DNA of 64,000 bases from Streptomyces sp. BHT-5-2 (GTDB lineage: Bacteria > Actinomycetota > Actinomycetes > Streptomycetales > Streptomycetaceae). The notes beneath the pieces were generated by a model. That model saw only the letters and a list, made by a program, of their open reading frames with translations, was not told where the DNA came from and made no database searches. Both the position numbers and the translations under genes were made by a program. The DNA is taken from the NCBI RefSeq assembly GCF_019774615.1, contig NZ_CP081496.1, forward strand, positions 2,790,001 to 2,854,000, given 5' to 3'. Of the stretch, positions 46,252 to 53,771 are shown piece after piece; position 1 is the first letter of the stretch; each line of letters opens with the position of its first letter.

Positions 46252-46903
46252 CACGATAGCGGCCGGGACGCCACCGGCCGCCGGCCCCGCGGCACCGGCC
46301 GCCCCGGCCGCCGCCGACGAAGCGGGGCTGCAGAGCTGGCAGATGGACCGGACGCAGGCACCGGTCGCCACCAAGATCGTGGTGGCGGGCGGCTTCGGCG
46401 TCGGCAAGACCACGTTCGTCGGATCGGTCTCGGAGATCACCCCGCTCAAGACCGAGGCGCTGATGACCCAGGCCAGCGAGGCGACCGACGACCTGTCCGC
46501 GACGCCGGAGAAGACCACGACCACGGTCGCCATGGACTTCGGCCGGATCACCCTCGACCAGGAACTGGTGCTGTACCTCTTCGGCACGCCCGGCCAGCAG
46601 CGCTTCTGGTTCATGTGGGACGACCTGGTGCGCGGCGCGATCGGCGCGGTCGTGATGGCCGACACCCGGCGCCTGGAGGACTGCTTCCCGGCGCTGGACT
46701 ACTTCGAGAGCTGCGGACTGCCGTACATCGTCGCGGTCAACCACTTCGAGGGGACCGAACGCTACGAGGTCGACGACGTCCGGGACGCGCTGACCGTGCC
46801 GCCGGAGGTGCCGGTCGTGGTGATGGACGCCCGGCGCCGGCCCACCGTCATCGAGTCGCTGCTGGCGCTCGTCGGCCACGCGCTGGACGTCACCCCCGAA
46901 TAA
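46232..46903 (+). CDS. cvnD: Conservon small GTPase CvnD
   Basis: 223-residue Ras-like GTPase. P-loop GGFGVGKTTFVGS (about 52-64), switch region TTVAMDFGRI, G3 FGTPGQQRFWFMW and a VNHFEG segment in place of NKxD. An Ala/Pro-rich N-terminus of about 45 residues precedes the domain. GTG 46232 overlaps cvnC by 20 bp. As the output element of the conservon it is expected to cycle between GDP and GTP states under CvnA-C control. A flavin monooxygenase gene follows 51 bp downstream. Confidence 0.93.
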   Translation: MDFTGSDTIAAGTPPAAGPAAPAAPAAADEAGLQSWQMDRTQAPVATKIVVAGGFGVGKTTFVGSVSEITPLKTEALMTQASEATDDLSATPEKTTTTVAMDFGRITLDQELVLYLFGTPGQQRFWFMWDDLVRGAIGAVVMADTRRLEDCFPALDYFESCGLPYIVAVNHFEGTERYEVDDVRDALTVPPEVPVVVMDARRRPTVIESLLALVGHALDVTPE

Positions 46904-46954
46904 CCCCTGCCACCCCCCGCTCCCCGAACCGCAGGAACAGAGAAGAGCCCCGCC

Positions 46955-48208
46955 ATGCGGAAGATACTCATCGTCGGAGCCGGCCAGTCCGGTCTCCAGC
47001 TCGCGCTCGGCCTCCAGTCCCAGGGCTACGAGGTCACCCTGATGTCCAACCGCACCGCCGACGAGATCCGCTCCGGCCGGGTGATGTCGACGCAGTGCAT
47101 GTTCCACACCGCCCTCCAGCACGAGCGCGACCTGTCGCTCAACTTCTGGGAGCAGCAGGCCCCGCGCATCGACGGCCTGGGCGTCTCGGTCGCCGCCCCC
47201 GGCAGCCACGAGGCGCCCGGCGGCACCCAGCGGGCCATCGACTGGGTCGGCCGGCTCGACGGCTACGCCCAGTCCGTCGACCAGCGGGTCAAGATGGCCG
47301 GCTGGCTGGAGACCTTCGCCCAGCGCGGCGGCCAGGTCGTCATCCACGGCGCGGCCGTCTCCGACCTGGACTTCTTCGCCCAGCGCTACGACCTGACGCT
47401 GGTCTCGGCCGGCAAGGGCGAGCTGGTGTCGATGTTCGGCCGGGACGCCGCCCGTTCGCCGTACGACGCCCCGCAGCGCGCGCTGGCCGTCGCCTACGTG
47501 CACGGCATGGGCCCGCGCCCGGAGCACCCGGAGTTCGACGCGGTGCGCTGCAACATCGTCCCCGGCGTCGGCGAACTGTTCGTGATGCCCACCCTGACCG
47601 TCACCGGCCGCGCGGACATCCTCTTCTGGGAGGGCATCCCCGGCGGCCCGGTGGACGCCTTCCAGGGCGTGCGGGACCCCCGCGAGCACCTGGCGCTCAC
47701 GCTGGACCTGATGAAGACGTTCCTGCCGTGGGAGTACGAGCGCAGCGCCGAGGTCGAACTGACCGACGCCAACGGCACGCTGGCCGGCCGCTACGCCCCC
47801 ACCGTCCGCAACCCGATCGGCCGGCTGCCCTCCGGCGGCCTGGTCCTGGGCGTCGCGGACGTGGTGGTCGCCAACGACCCGATCACCGGGCAGGGCTCCA
47901 ACTCGGCGTCCAAGTGCGCCGCGGCCTACCTCGCGTCCATCGTGGAGCACGGCGAGAAGCCGTTCGACGCGGAGTGGATGCAGGCCGCCTTCGACCGCTA
48001 CTGGCGGACCGCCCGGCACGTCACCAAGTGGACCAACGCGATGCTGGCCCCGCCGCCGGAGCACGTGCTGAACCTCCTCGGCGCCGCCGGACAGCTCCCG
48101 CCGGCCGCCGACCGGTTCGCCAACGGCTTCGACGACCCGTCCGACTTCGAGAACTTCTTCTTCGAGCCGGAGAAGACCGCCGCCTACCTGGCGTCGCTGA
48201 CCGGCTGA
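46955..48208 (+). CDS. Styrene/indole monooxygenase (StyA-like) flavoprotein
   Basis: 417 residues of the two-component flavin monooxygenase class E. The FAD Rossmann motif VGAGQSGLQLALGLQ lies at the N-terminus, and the C-terminal conserved region NDPITGQGSNSASKCAAAYL binds the flavin pyrophosphate. Such enzymes epoxidise alkenes or indole with FADH2 from a separate reductase, and no StyB reductase is adjacent. It lies 51 bp after cvnD with GGAACAGAGAAGAG upstream of the ATG. Cotranscription with the conservon is likely, and a good hairpin closes the unit. Confidence 0.9.
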   Translation: MRKILIVGAGQSGLQLALGLQSQGYEVTLMSNRTADEIRSGRVMSTQCMFHTALQHERDLSLNFWEQQAPRIDGLGVSVAAPGSHEAPGGTQRAIDWVGRLDGYAQSVDQRVKMAGWLETFAQRGGQVVIHGAAVSDLDFFAQRYDLTLVSAGKGELVSMFGRDAARSPYDAPQRALAVAYVHGMGPRPEHPEFDAVRCNIVPGVGELFVMPTLTVTGRADILFWEGIPGGPVDAFQGVRDPREHLALTLDLMKTFLPWEYERSAEVELTDANGTLAGRYAPTVRNPIGRLPSGGLVLGVADVVVANDPITGQGSNSASKCAAAYLASIVEHGEKPFDAEWMQAAFDRYWRTARHVTKWTNAMLAPPPEHVLNLLGAAGQLPPAADRFANGFDDPSDFENFFFEPEKTAAYLASLTG

Positions 48209-48221
48209 CCCCGATACGCAC

Positions 48222-48261
48222 CGAAAGGCCGGCGGACCGCATGGCGGCCGCCGGCCTTTCG
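48222..48261 (+). terminator. Terminator of the conservon-monooxygenase operon
   Basis: Perfect 14-bp stem CGAAAGGCCGGCGG / CCGCCGGCCTTTCG with a 12-nt loop, 13 bp after the stop. A pyrimidine-rich stretch with repeated CCGTTCTCC follows (48274-48350). Confidence 0.85.
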
Positions 48262-48361
48262 CCGTTGCGTCCTTTTCCCCGTTCTCCCCGTTCTCCCCGT
48301 TTCCGGTCTCTCTCGTCTCCCCGTCCCCGTTCCGTCGCTCCGTCGTTCCGTGACTCCTCCG

Positions 48362-48625
48362 TCAACGCCGCCTGCGCCAGGGCCACTTGGGGCCGTCGTC
48401 GCTGCGCCCCTCGGGGGCGTAGGCGTACTGCCAGCCGCGCGGCAGCCCCAGCCGGCCCGGGGGGCCGGGCACCCGGCGGTACAGGTGCACCTCCGGCGGC
48501 CGCCCGTCGTCGCGGGGCACCGGGATCTCGTAGGTCTTCGGGGGCAGGCCGGTGGGTCCCACCAGGACGGGAAGGATCCGGCCGTCCAGGGGACCGCCGA
48601 CGAAGAGGGTTTTCTCGCTGCGCAC
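48362..48625 (-). CDS. Small uncharacterised protein, 87 aa
   Basis: Starts MRSEKTLFVGGPLDGRILPV and ends in a basic WPWRRRR tail. The FVGGPLDGR and PRDDGRPPEVHLYRRV segments look like a small beta-rich fold, conserved enough to be a real gene. The GTG at 48625 has no ribosome-binding site, but GACACT lies 6 nt upstream (leaderless). It lies 10 bp downstream of the TetR gene on the same strand. Function unknown. Confidence 0.75.
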   Translation of the reverse strand: MRSEKTLFVGGPLDGRILPVLVGPTGLPPKTYEIPVPRDDGRPPEVHLYRRVPGPPGRLGLPRGWQYAYAPEGRSDDGPKWPWRRRR

Positions 48626-48635
48626 CGATCCAGTG

Positions 48636-49376
48636 TCACAGCAGGTGGGCGGCCTCGCTCACCACGGGCAGGATCCGGCGCGCCAGGTCGCCGGCCGGGC
48701 CGTCGGGGGACTCGCCCTTCAGCGCCGCCCGCATCACCCGGGCGGTCTGCTGGTCCCGGGCCGCGGTGGCGGTCAGCAGCGCGACGAAGTGGTCCACCAG
48801 CCAGTCCCGCAGCTCGGCGAGGGAGGGCTGCTTGTCCTCGTCGAGCCAGATCAGCGAGGCGGCCTCGACCGCGGTGATCCACATCCGGACCGTGGTGCGC
48901 AGCCGCGGGCCCGGCTCCGGCTCGCCGAGGTGGTGCAGGATCTGTTCGGCCGCGGCGCGCCGGACCTCGTCCACGATCGCGGTCGTCCGGGACGTCTCCA
49001 CCACGCTGCCGCCCTGGAGCAGCGCGCTGAACCCGGCGTCGTGCTGGTCGACGAAGGCGAGATAGCGGTCCAGGGCGTGGCCCAGCCGGCGGGTCAGCGG
49101 GCCGGTCTCCGGCTCCGCGAAGCACCGCTCCAGTTCGTCGGCGGCACTGCGCAGCGCCGCCTCGTACAACTGCTGCTTGCCGCCGGGGAAATAGCGGTAG
49201 ACGAGCGGCCGCGAGACCTCGGCCGCGGTGGCGACGTCGTCCAACGAGACGTCCTCCGGTGCACGCTGGGCGAACAGGCCCAGCGCGGCGGCCAGTAGCT
49301 GGCTGCGGCGCTGCTCCACGCTCAGCCTGCGGTAGGCGGGTCTCGGTACTGCTGGGGCGGTGCCGCTGCCGTTCAT
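48636..49376 (-). CDS. TetR-family regulator
   Basis: 246 residues. N-terminal HTH (about 20-68; DVSLDDVATAAEVSRPLVYR with YFPGGKQQLYEAAL) and a helical ligand domain with a WITAVEAASLIWLDED segment. ATG 49376 lacks a Shine-Dalgarno, but TACGCT lies 7 nt upstream, so the transcript is probably leaderless. It lies 73 bp downstream of the AurF-like gene on the same strand, next to the two diiron genes it may control. Confidence 0.92.
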   Translation of the reverse strand: MNGSGTAPAVPRPAYRRLSVEQRRSQLLAAALGLFAQRAPEDVSLDDVATAAEVSRPLVYRYFPGGKQQLYEAALRSAADELERCFAEPETGPLTRRLGHALDRYLAFVDQHDAGFSALLQGGSVVETSRTTAIVDEVRRAAAEQILHHLGEPEPGPRLRTTVRMWITAVEAASLIWLDEDKQPSLAELRDWLVDHFVALLTATAARDQQTARVMRAALKGESPDGPAGDLARRILPVVSEAAHLL

Positions 49377-49449
49377 GAAAAGCAGCGTAACCGCCGGGGT
49401 TTCGCAGTCGCACAGGTGCTCGGCCGTTGACGGGGCCCGGGCGCGAACT

Positions 49450-50397
49450 TCAAGCCAACAGTCCGGAGCTGCGCCACAGTCGGCGGCCCACGCCCCGCAG
49501 GACCCCGATGTCGTCCAGGAAGTCCGTCAGGCGCCGGGCGCCGTTCTGCATGACCTCGCGGCGGTGGCCACTGGCCTGCACCTGGGCCATGGCCGCCCGT
49601 TTGTCCAGGCCGACATTGGTATAGACCTCGGGGTTGATGAACGCCACGGCGAAGATCCGGGCGAACTCGCCGGAGGTGACCCGGGTGAACTCCTGCGACC
49701 ACTTCGGCGCGGTCACCATCTGCCGCCGCAGCTCCTCCCGCGCGTACCGCACATGGCGGGCCTCCTCCACCACGTGGATCCGCGTGACGCCCCGGACCAG
49801 CGGCTGCACCCGCTCGTCGGGGAAGGTCAGCCGCTGCATCCAGTCCAGGACCTCCTCGCCGAGCAGGGTCGCGGTGAAGGAGCCGGGGGTGGTGGAGATC
49901 GTCTTGAAGAGCCGGCCGAGGTTCCGGTGCACCCGGGCGACCGGGTACCAGGGCGTGTCCCCGCGCGAGATGAGCCGGGCGAACATCTTCGAGTGCCGGC
50001 ACTCGTCCTCGATCTCGGTGAGCGCGTAGCGGACGTGCGCGCTGGTCGCCGGCTTGTCGTAGATGTGCCGGACGAGCAGCTGCATCAGGATGATCTCGAA
50101 CCAGATGCCGATCGAGGCGAGCGCCGCGGCCTCGTGCTGGGAGAGCAGGATCCGCTGCTCCTCGCTCATCCGCCGCCACATCGGGGTGTCGTACAGCGAG
50201 ACCAGTTCCGGCGGCCAGAACCACTTGCCCTCCTCGAAGGGCGCGTCCCAGTCGAGTTCGGTGTCCGGGTCGAAGGAGTGCCTGGCGGAGGAGGCGAGCA
50301 GCCGCTCGGCGATCTGCTCGCGGTCCTTGAGCAGCCCGAGGGCGTCGCGCAGGACGTCGATGTCCGCCTCGGTCATTGCGGTGGACGCGCTCGTCAT
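49450..50397 (-). CDS. AurF-like diiron N-oxygenase family protein
   Basis: 315-residue helical protein with a full set of diiron ligands: QHEAAALASIGIWFE (Glu), EDECRHSKMFAR (ExxH), TLLGEEVLDWM (Glu) and VEEARHVRYAREE (ExxH). AurF-type enzymes oxidise aryl amines to nitro groups. This one is not in a biosynthetic cluster, and its substrate is unknown. It diverges across 186 bp from another ferritin-like diiron protein, with a TetR gene downstream. A fatty-acid or aryl-amine substrate is possible. Confidence 0.86.
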   Translation of the reverse strand: MTSASTAMTEADIDVLRDALGLLKDREQIAERLLASSARHSFDPDTELDWDAPFEEGKWFWPPELVSLYDTPMWRRMSEEQRILLSQHEAAALASIGIWFEIILMQLLVRHIYDKPATSAHVRYALTEIEDECRHSKMFARLISRGDTPWYPVARVHRNLGRLFKTISTTPGSFTATLLGEEVLDWMQRLTFPDERVQPLVRGVTRIHVVEEARHVRYAREELRRQMVTAPKWSQEFTRVTSGEFARIFAVAFINPEVYTNVGLDKRAAMAQVQASGHRREVMQNGARRLTDFLDDIGVLRGVGRRLWRSSGLLA

Positions 50398-50583
50398 GGC
50401 TCTGACTACACCTCACAGTCGGGGTTACCCGCGGTCACATGCGGCTGCCTCTTATGAGACTGCGTGTCAGCAGGGACGTCAATCCCTCCCGCACGACTTA
50501 TTGACCCGCCGGTAAGAAGCGTGTGAATCTGCCAACTGCCCGGCCGTTACGAGGCGTTCGGCGGGCGGAGGAGGCGAGGCGCC

Positions 50584-51693
50584 GTGTCGACCCGAGAGCT
50601 CTATGCGCAGGATCCGGGCGATGGCCTGTGGACCGTGCCGGCCACCGGTGCGGCCCGCTTCACCTGGGAGTACGACGACGGGCGCGACCGGCTGCTGGCC
50701 CTCTACCAGAAGGGCAAGGACAAGCAGTGGGACGCCACCACCCGGATCGACTGGCACCTGGAGGTGGACCCCAAGGACCCGCTGGGCACTCCCGACGACG
50801 CCCTGGCCCTGTACGGGACGAAGTACTGGGACCGGATGACGGAGAAGGACCGCGGCGACCTCCGACAGCACTTCGCCGCCTGGCAGTTCAGCCAGTTCCT
50901 GCACGGCGAGCAGGGCGCGATGGTCTGCGCCGCACGGATCGTGGAGTCCGTCCCGGACCTCGACGCCAAGTTCTACTCCGCCACCCAGACCATGGACGAG
51001 GCCCGGCACGCGGAGATCTACGGCCGCTTCCTCAAGGACAAGATCGGGATGCTCTACCCGGTCAACGACAACCTCAAGGCACTGCTCGACGACACCCTCG
51101 CCGACTCCCGCTGGGACATGCCCTACCTCGGCATGCAGGTGCTCATCGAAGGGCTGGCGCTGGCCGCCTTCGGCATGATCCGCGACACCACCGCCGAGCC
51201 GCTGCCGAAACAGATCCTCGCCTACGTCATGCAGGACGAGGCCCGGCACGTCGCCTTCGGCCGGATGGCGCTGCGCGACTACTACCGGCAGCTCACCGAC
51301 GCCGAGCTCCGCGAGCGCGAGGAGTTCGTCATCGAGGGCTGCTACCTCATGCGCGACCGGCTGCGCGGCACCGAGATCCTGGAGAACTTCGGCATCCCGC
51401 CCGCCGAGGCCGCCGAGTTCACCGAGCGCTCGGAGTTCCTCCGGCTCTTCCGGAAGCTGCTGTTCAGCCGGATCGTCCCCTGCGTCAAGGACATCGGCCT
51501 GTGGGGCGAGCGCCTCCAGCGCGCCTACGTGGACCTCGGCGTCTTCGAACTGGGCGACGCCAACCTGGACCTGCTGATGGCCCAGGACGAGGAACTCGCC
51601 GAGCGACTGGACGCCGAACGCTTCGCCGCCGAGGAGGCGGCCCGCACCGCCGAGGTCGCCGACGCCATCGCCCGGGGAGCCGCCGCCGACTGA
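50584..51693 (+). CDS. Ferritin-like diiron protein (R2-like/desaturase-like)
   Basis: 369 residues. A four-helix carboxylate-bridged diiron site is complete: FLHGEQGAMV (Glu), MDEARHAEIYGRF (ExxH), LIEGLALAAFG (Glu) and QDEARHVAFGRM (ExxH). This arrangement occurs in ribonucleotide-reductase R2-like oxidases and acyl-ACP desaturase relatives. No large ribonucleotide-reductase subunit is linked. GTG 50584 has GGAGGAGGCG upstream. It diverges from the AurF-like gene. The reaction cannot be named; oxidation of an acyl or aryl compound is the best guess. Confidence 0.85.
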   Translation: MSTRELYAQDPGDGLWTVPATGAARFTWEYDDGRDRLLALYQKGKDKQWDATTRIDWHLEVDPKDPLGTPDDALALYGTKYWDRMTEKDRGDLRQHFAAWQFSQFLHGEQGAMVCAARIVESVPDLDAKFYSATQTMDEARHAEIYGRFLKDKIGMLYPVNDNLKALLDDTLADSRWDMPYLGMQVLIEGLALAAFGMIRDTTAEPLPKQILAYVMQDEARHVAFGRMALRDYYRQLTDAELREREEFVIEGCYLMRDRLRGTEILENFGIPPAEAAEFTERSEFLRLFRKLLFSRIVPCVKDIGLWGERLQRAYVDLGVFELGDANLDLLMAQDEELAERLDAERFAAEEAARTAEVADAIARGAAAD

Positions 51694-51782
51694 CCCGGCC
51701 GCGCCCCACGCCCCGGGGCACGGACGGCAGGGTCCGCCCGTGGACACCCACGACCGCCCTCTGACACGCCGCCCACCACCCC

Positions 51783-51950
51783 GACGAGCTGCCGACCGCC
51801 CTGTGGGCCACCGCGGCCGGCCTCGGCGACGTGGACACCACCCGCGCCATCACCGGCGGCGTGGTGGCCGCCCGCACCGGAACGAGCGCCCTCGCCGAGA
51901 AGTGGCCCCGCAGACGCGAGCCATTACCGGACCGGGGCGGCGGGGTGTGA
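51783..51950 (+). pseudogene. C-terminal fragment of an ADP-ribosylglycohydrolase
   Basis: Read in frame from 51783: DELPTALWATAAGLGDVDTT, then RAITGGVVAARTGTSALAEKW and PRRREPLPDRGG, stop at 51948. The segment GLGDVDTTRAITGG matches the conserved DxDTxxAIxGG metal site of ADP-ribosylglycohydrolases. The upstream three quarters of such a gene are absent, so this is a relic of a deleted gene between two intact ones. Confidence 0.65.
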
Positions 51951-51963
51951 CCGACGGGGCCCC

Positions 51964-52944
51964 TCACCCCGCCAGAAACCCGCTCAACTCCCTCTCCAGC
52001 ACCGCCGACCGCAGTTCCGGCAACGCATGATGCCCGACTCCCGGCACCGTCACGACCCGTGCCCCCGCCAGCATCCGCCCCGCCGCCTCCGCGACCCGCC
52101 GCGCATCGTGCGCCCTGCTGCGCCCCGCAAGCACCACCAGCGTGCGCCGCGCCAGGTCTCCCAACCGGTCCGCCCCCGGCCGCCCCACCGCCGGCCGCGG
52201 CCCGGTGACCGGACGCCACCCCCGGAACTCCCGGCCGCCCACCCCCATCAGCCGCACCACCTCCGGCGCCACCCCCGGCCCCCCACGGCTCTCCCACGCC
52301 AGGAACCGCCGGGCCGCGGCCTCGCCGGGCGCCACCAGCAACGGCACCGCTCGCACCAGATACGGCTTCCGGAACCCACCGAAGCACTGCGTGGGATCGA
52401 GCAGCACCAGCCGTTCCACTTTCCCGCAAGCTCTTGAGGAGCAAGAGGGGACCCCCGTCGCTGCGTGCACCGCGTAACTCAGCGCGATCCAGCCCCCGTA
52501 CGAGTGCCCCAGCAGCGCCGCCCGCTCGACCCCGAGCGCCGCCAGCACCCCGTCCAGCCAGGCCGCCAGATCGGCCGGCCGGCGCAGCGCACGGCCGCCG
52601 GGCACGCTCAGCCCGGGCCCGCCCATCAGGTCCACCGCGTGGACCCGGTGCGTCCGCGCGAGGCCGCCCGCCCGCGCGTACCAGCCGGCGGAGGTCGTCC
52701 CGCCGCCGCTCAGCAGCACCAGCGGCGGCCCGTCGACCGGCCCGCAGGCGTTGACCCGCGTGACGCCGAACTCCGTCTCCACATCGACCGGTTCGACCGC
52801 CACCGGCCACAGCCTCAGCGCCTCCTCGTAGGCCACCCGAAAAGCCGGGGACACGGGGGACATGGGGGACACCGGGGATGTCGAGGGCGCACGGTGCGCC
52901 GGGGCCGCCGAAGAGGCTTTTCCAGGACGGGACTTCGCATTCAC
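51964..52944 (-). CDS. Alpha/beta hydrolase
   Basis: 326 residues. Oxyanion region LVLLSGGGTTSAGWYARA, nucleophile elbow ALLGHSYGGWIALSYAV (Ser in GHSYG), and the catalytic histidine in VPGVGHHALPEL near the C-terminus. GTG 52944 follows GGAGGCGTGCC. The first 40 residues are Ser/Pro-rich. The core is interrupted after YAVHA by about 14 extra residues (TGVPSCSSRACG) encoded by a dispersed repeat at 52423-52466. Substrate unknown. It diverges from a MarR regulator. Confidence 0.88.
   Translation of the reverse strand: MNAKSRPGKASSAAPAHRAPSTSPVSPMSPVSPAFRVAYEEALRLWPVAVEPVDVETEFGVTRVNACGPVDGPPLVLLSGGGTTSAGWYARAGGLARTHRVHAVDLMGGPGLSVPGGRALRRPADLAAWLDGVLAALGVERAALLGHSYGGWIALSYAVHAATGVPSCSSRACGKVERLVLLDPTQCFGGFRKPYLVRAVPLLVAPGEAAARRFLAWESRGGPGVAPEVVRLMGVGGREFRGWRPVTGPRPAVGRPGADRLGDLARRTLVVLAGRSRAHDARRVAEAAGRMLAGARVVTVPGVGHHALPELRSAVLERELSGFLAG
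52423..52466. repeat. Dispersed GGGGACCCCC element inside the hydrolase gene
   Basis: CCCGCAAGCTCTTGAGGAGC followed by AAGAGGGGACCCCCGTCGCTGC. It lies antisense to the gene, in frame, adding about 14 residues between two conserved segments. Related to the elements at 45838 and 57594. Confidence 0.6.
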
Positions 52945-52955
52945 GGCACGCCTCC

Positions 52956-53090
52956 GCGACGAGAAGGAACGAGAAGGTACGAGAAGGGAGAAGGGAGGAG
53001 AAGGAGCGAGGAGGGGCGAGAAGGATGAGAGGGGATGGGAGGGGATGGGAGGGGATAGTGGGAACGAGAAGGCAGGAAACGCGACGGCCA
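52956..53090. repeat. Polypurine tract with G-quadruplex-type repeats
   Basis: About 130 bp almost purely A/G on the plus strand. GAGAAGG-like units are followed by three tandem copies of GGGGATGGGA (53031-53060, the last diverged). At least six G-runs of 3-4 are spaced by 1-4 nt. It lies in the 272-bp region between the divergent hydrolase and MarR genes. Confidence 0.8.
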
Positions 53091-53216
53091 CATTCGCCTC
53101 GCCCGGCAAGTATCTCGCTCGGCGAGGTAATTGGCGACCCTACGCCTCCCGCCCGGGTTAGGTTGCTGTTTCCGCCGGATCGCCGGAGACCCGGCGCGGG
53201 AGAAAGGTGGAAAACC

Positions 53217-53723
53217 GTGACGACGGCCGGGGAACGCGAGCCGATGCGGGAGCCGAAGCGGGAGCCGAAGCGGGAGCCGAAGCGGGAGCCGGCGGGCATG
53301 GATCTGATCCATCTGCTGCGCGAGGTGACACTCCGACTCGACCTCGCAGGCGCGGAGTTCGCCGCCCGCAACGGCCTGCACCCCACCGACCTGCGGGCCC
53401 TGATCGCCCTGCTGGACGCGGCCCGGTCCGGCGAGGAGCTGACCGCCGGCCGGCTCGGCGTCCGGCTCGGCCTGAACTCCGCCGGTACGACCGCGCTGGT
53501 CGACCGCCTGGAACGGCTCGGGCACCTCCGCCGGGTCCGCGACACCCGCGACCGGCGGCGCGTCCTACTGGTCGTGGACGCCGGCGCGATCGCCCTGGGA
53601 CAGTCCTTCTTCGGCCCGCTGATCGCGCGCACCCTCGATCTGCTCGAAACCTTCGACGACACCGAACGGTCCGCGATCCACCGCTTCCTGACGGGCGTCC
53701 GGGACGCAACGCCCGACCCCTGA
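53217..53723 (+). CDS. MarR-family regulator with a repeat-encoded N-terminus
   Basis: 168 residues. The winged HTH core is ELTAGRLGVRLGLNSAGTTA, LVDRLERLGHLRRVRDTRD. The N-terminus contains four REPK-like units encoded by a 12-bp tandem repeat (53247-53291), so the first 27 residues are not conserved. Conserved sequence starts at MDLIHLLREVTLRLDLA, whose ATG (53298) is an alternative start. GTG 53217 has AAGGTGG upstream. It diverges from the hydrolase gene and may regulate it. Confidence 0.87.
   Translation: MTTAGEREPMREPKREPKREPKREPAGMDLIHLLREVTLRLDLAGAEFAARNGLHPTDLRALIALLDAARSGEELTAGRLGVRLGLNSAGTTALVDRLERLGHLRRVRDTRDRRRVLLVVDAGAIALGQSFFGPLIARTLDLLETFDDTERSAIHRFLTGVRDATPDP
53247..53291. 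repeat. 12-bp tandem repeat encoding REPK
   Basis: CGGGAGCCGAAG, three exact copies plus a 9-nt partial copy, in the N-terminal coding part of the MarR gene. Confidence 0.9.
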
Positions 53724-53771
53724 GCCCGCCCGACTTCTGAACCCGCCCGACCCCTCAGACCGGCCGTTCCC

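Noticed and set aside
53031..53061. A CRISPR-like repeat at GGGGATGGGA
   Set aside because: The units are 10 bp and contiguous, with no spacers.
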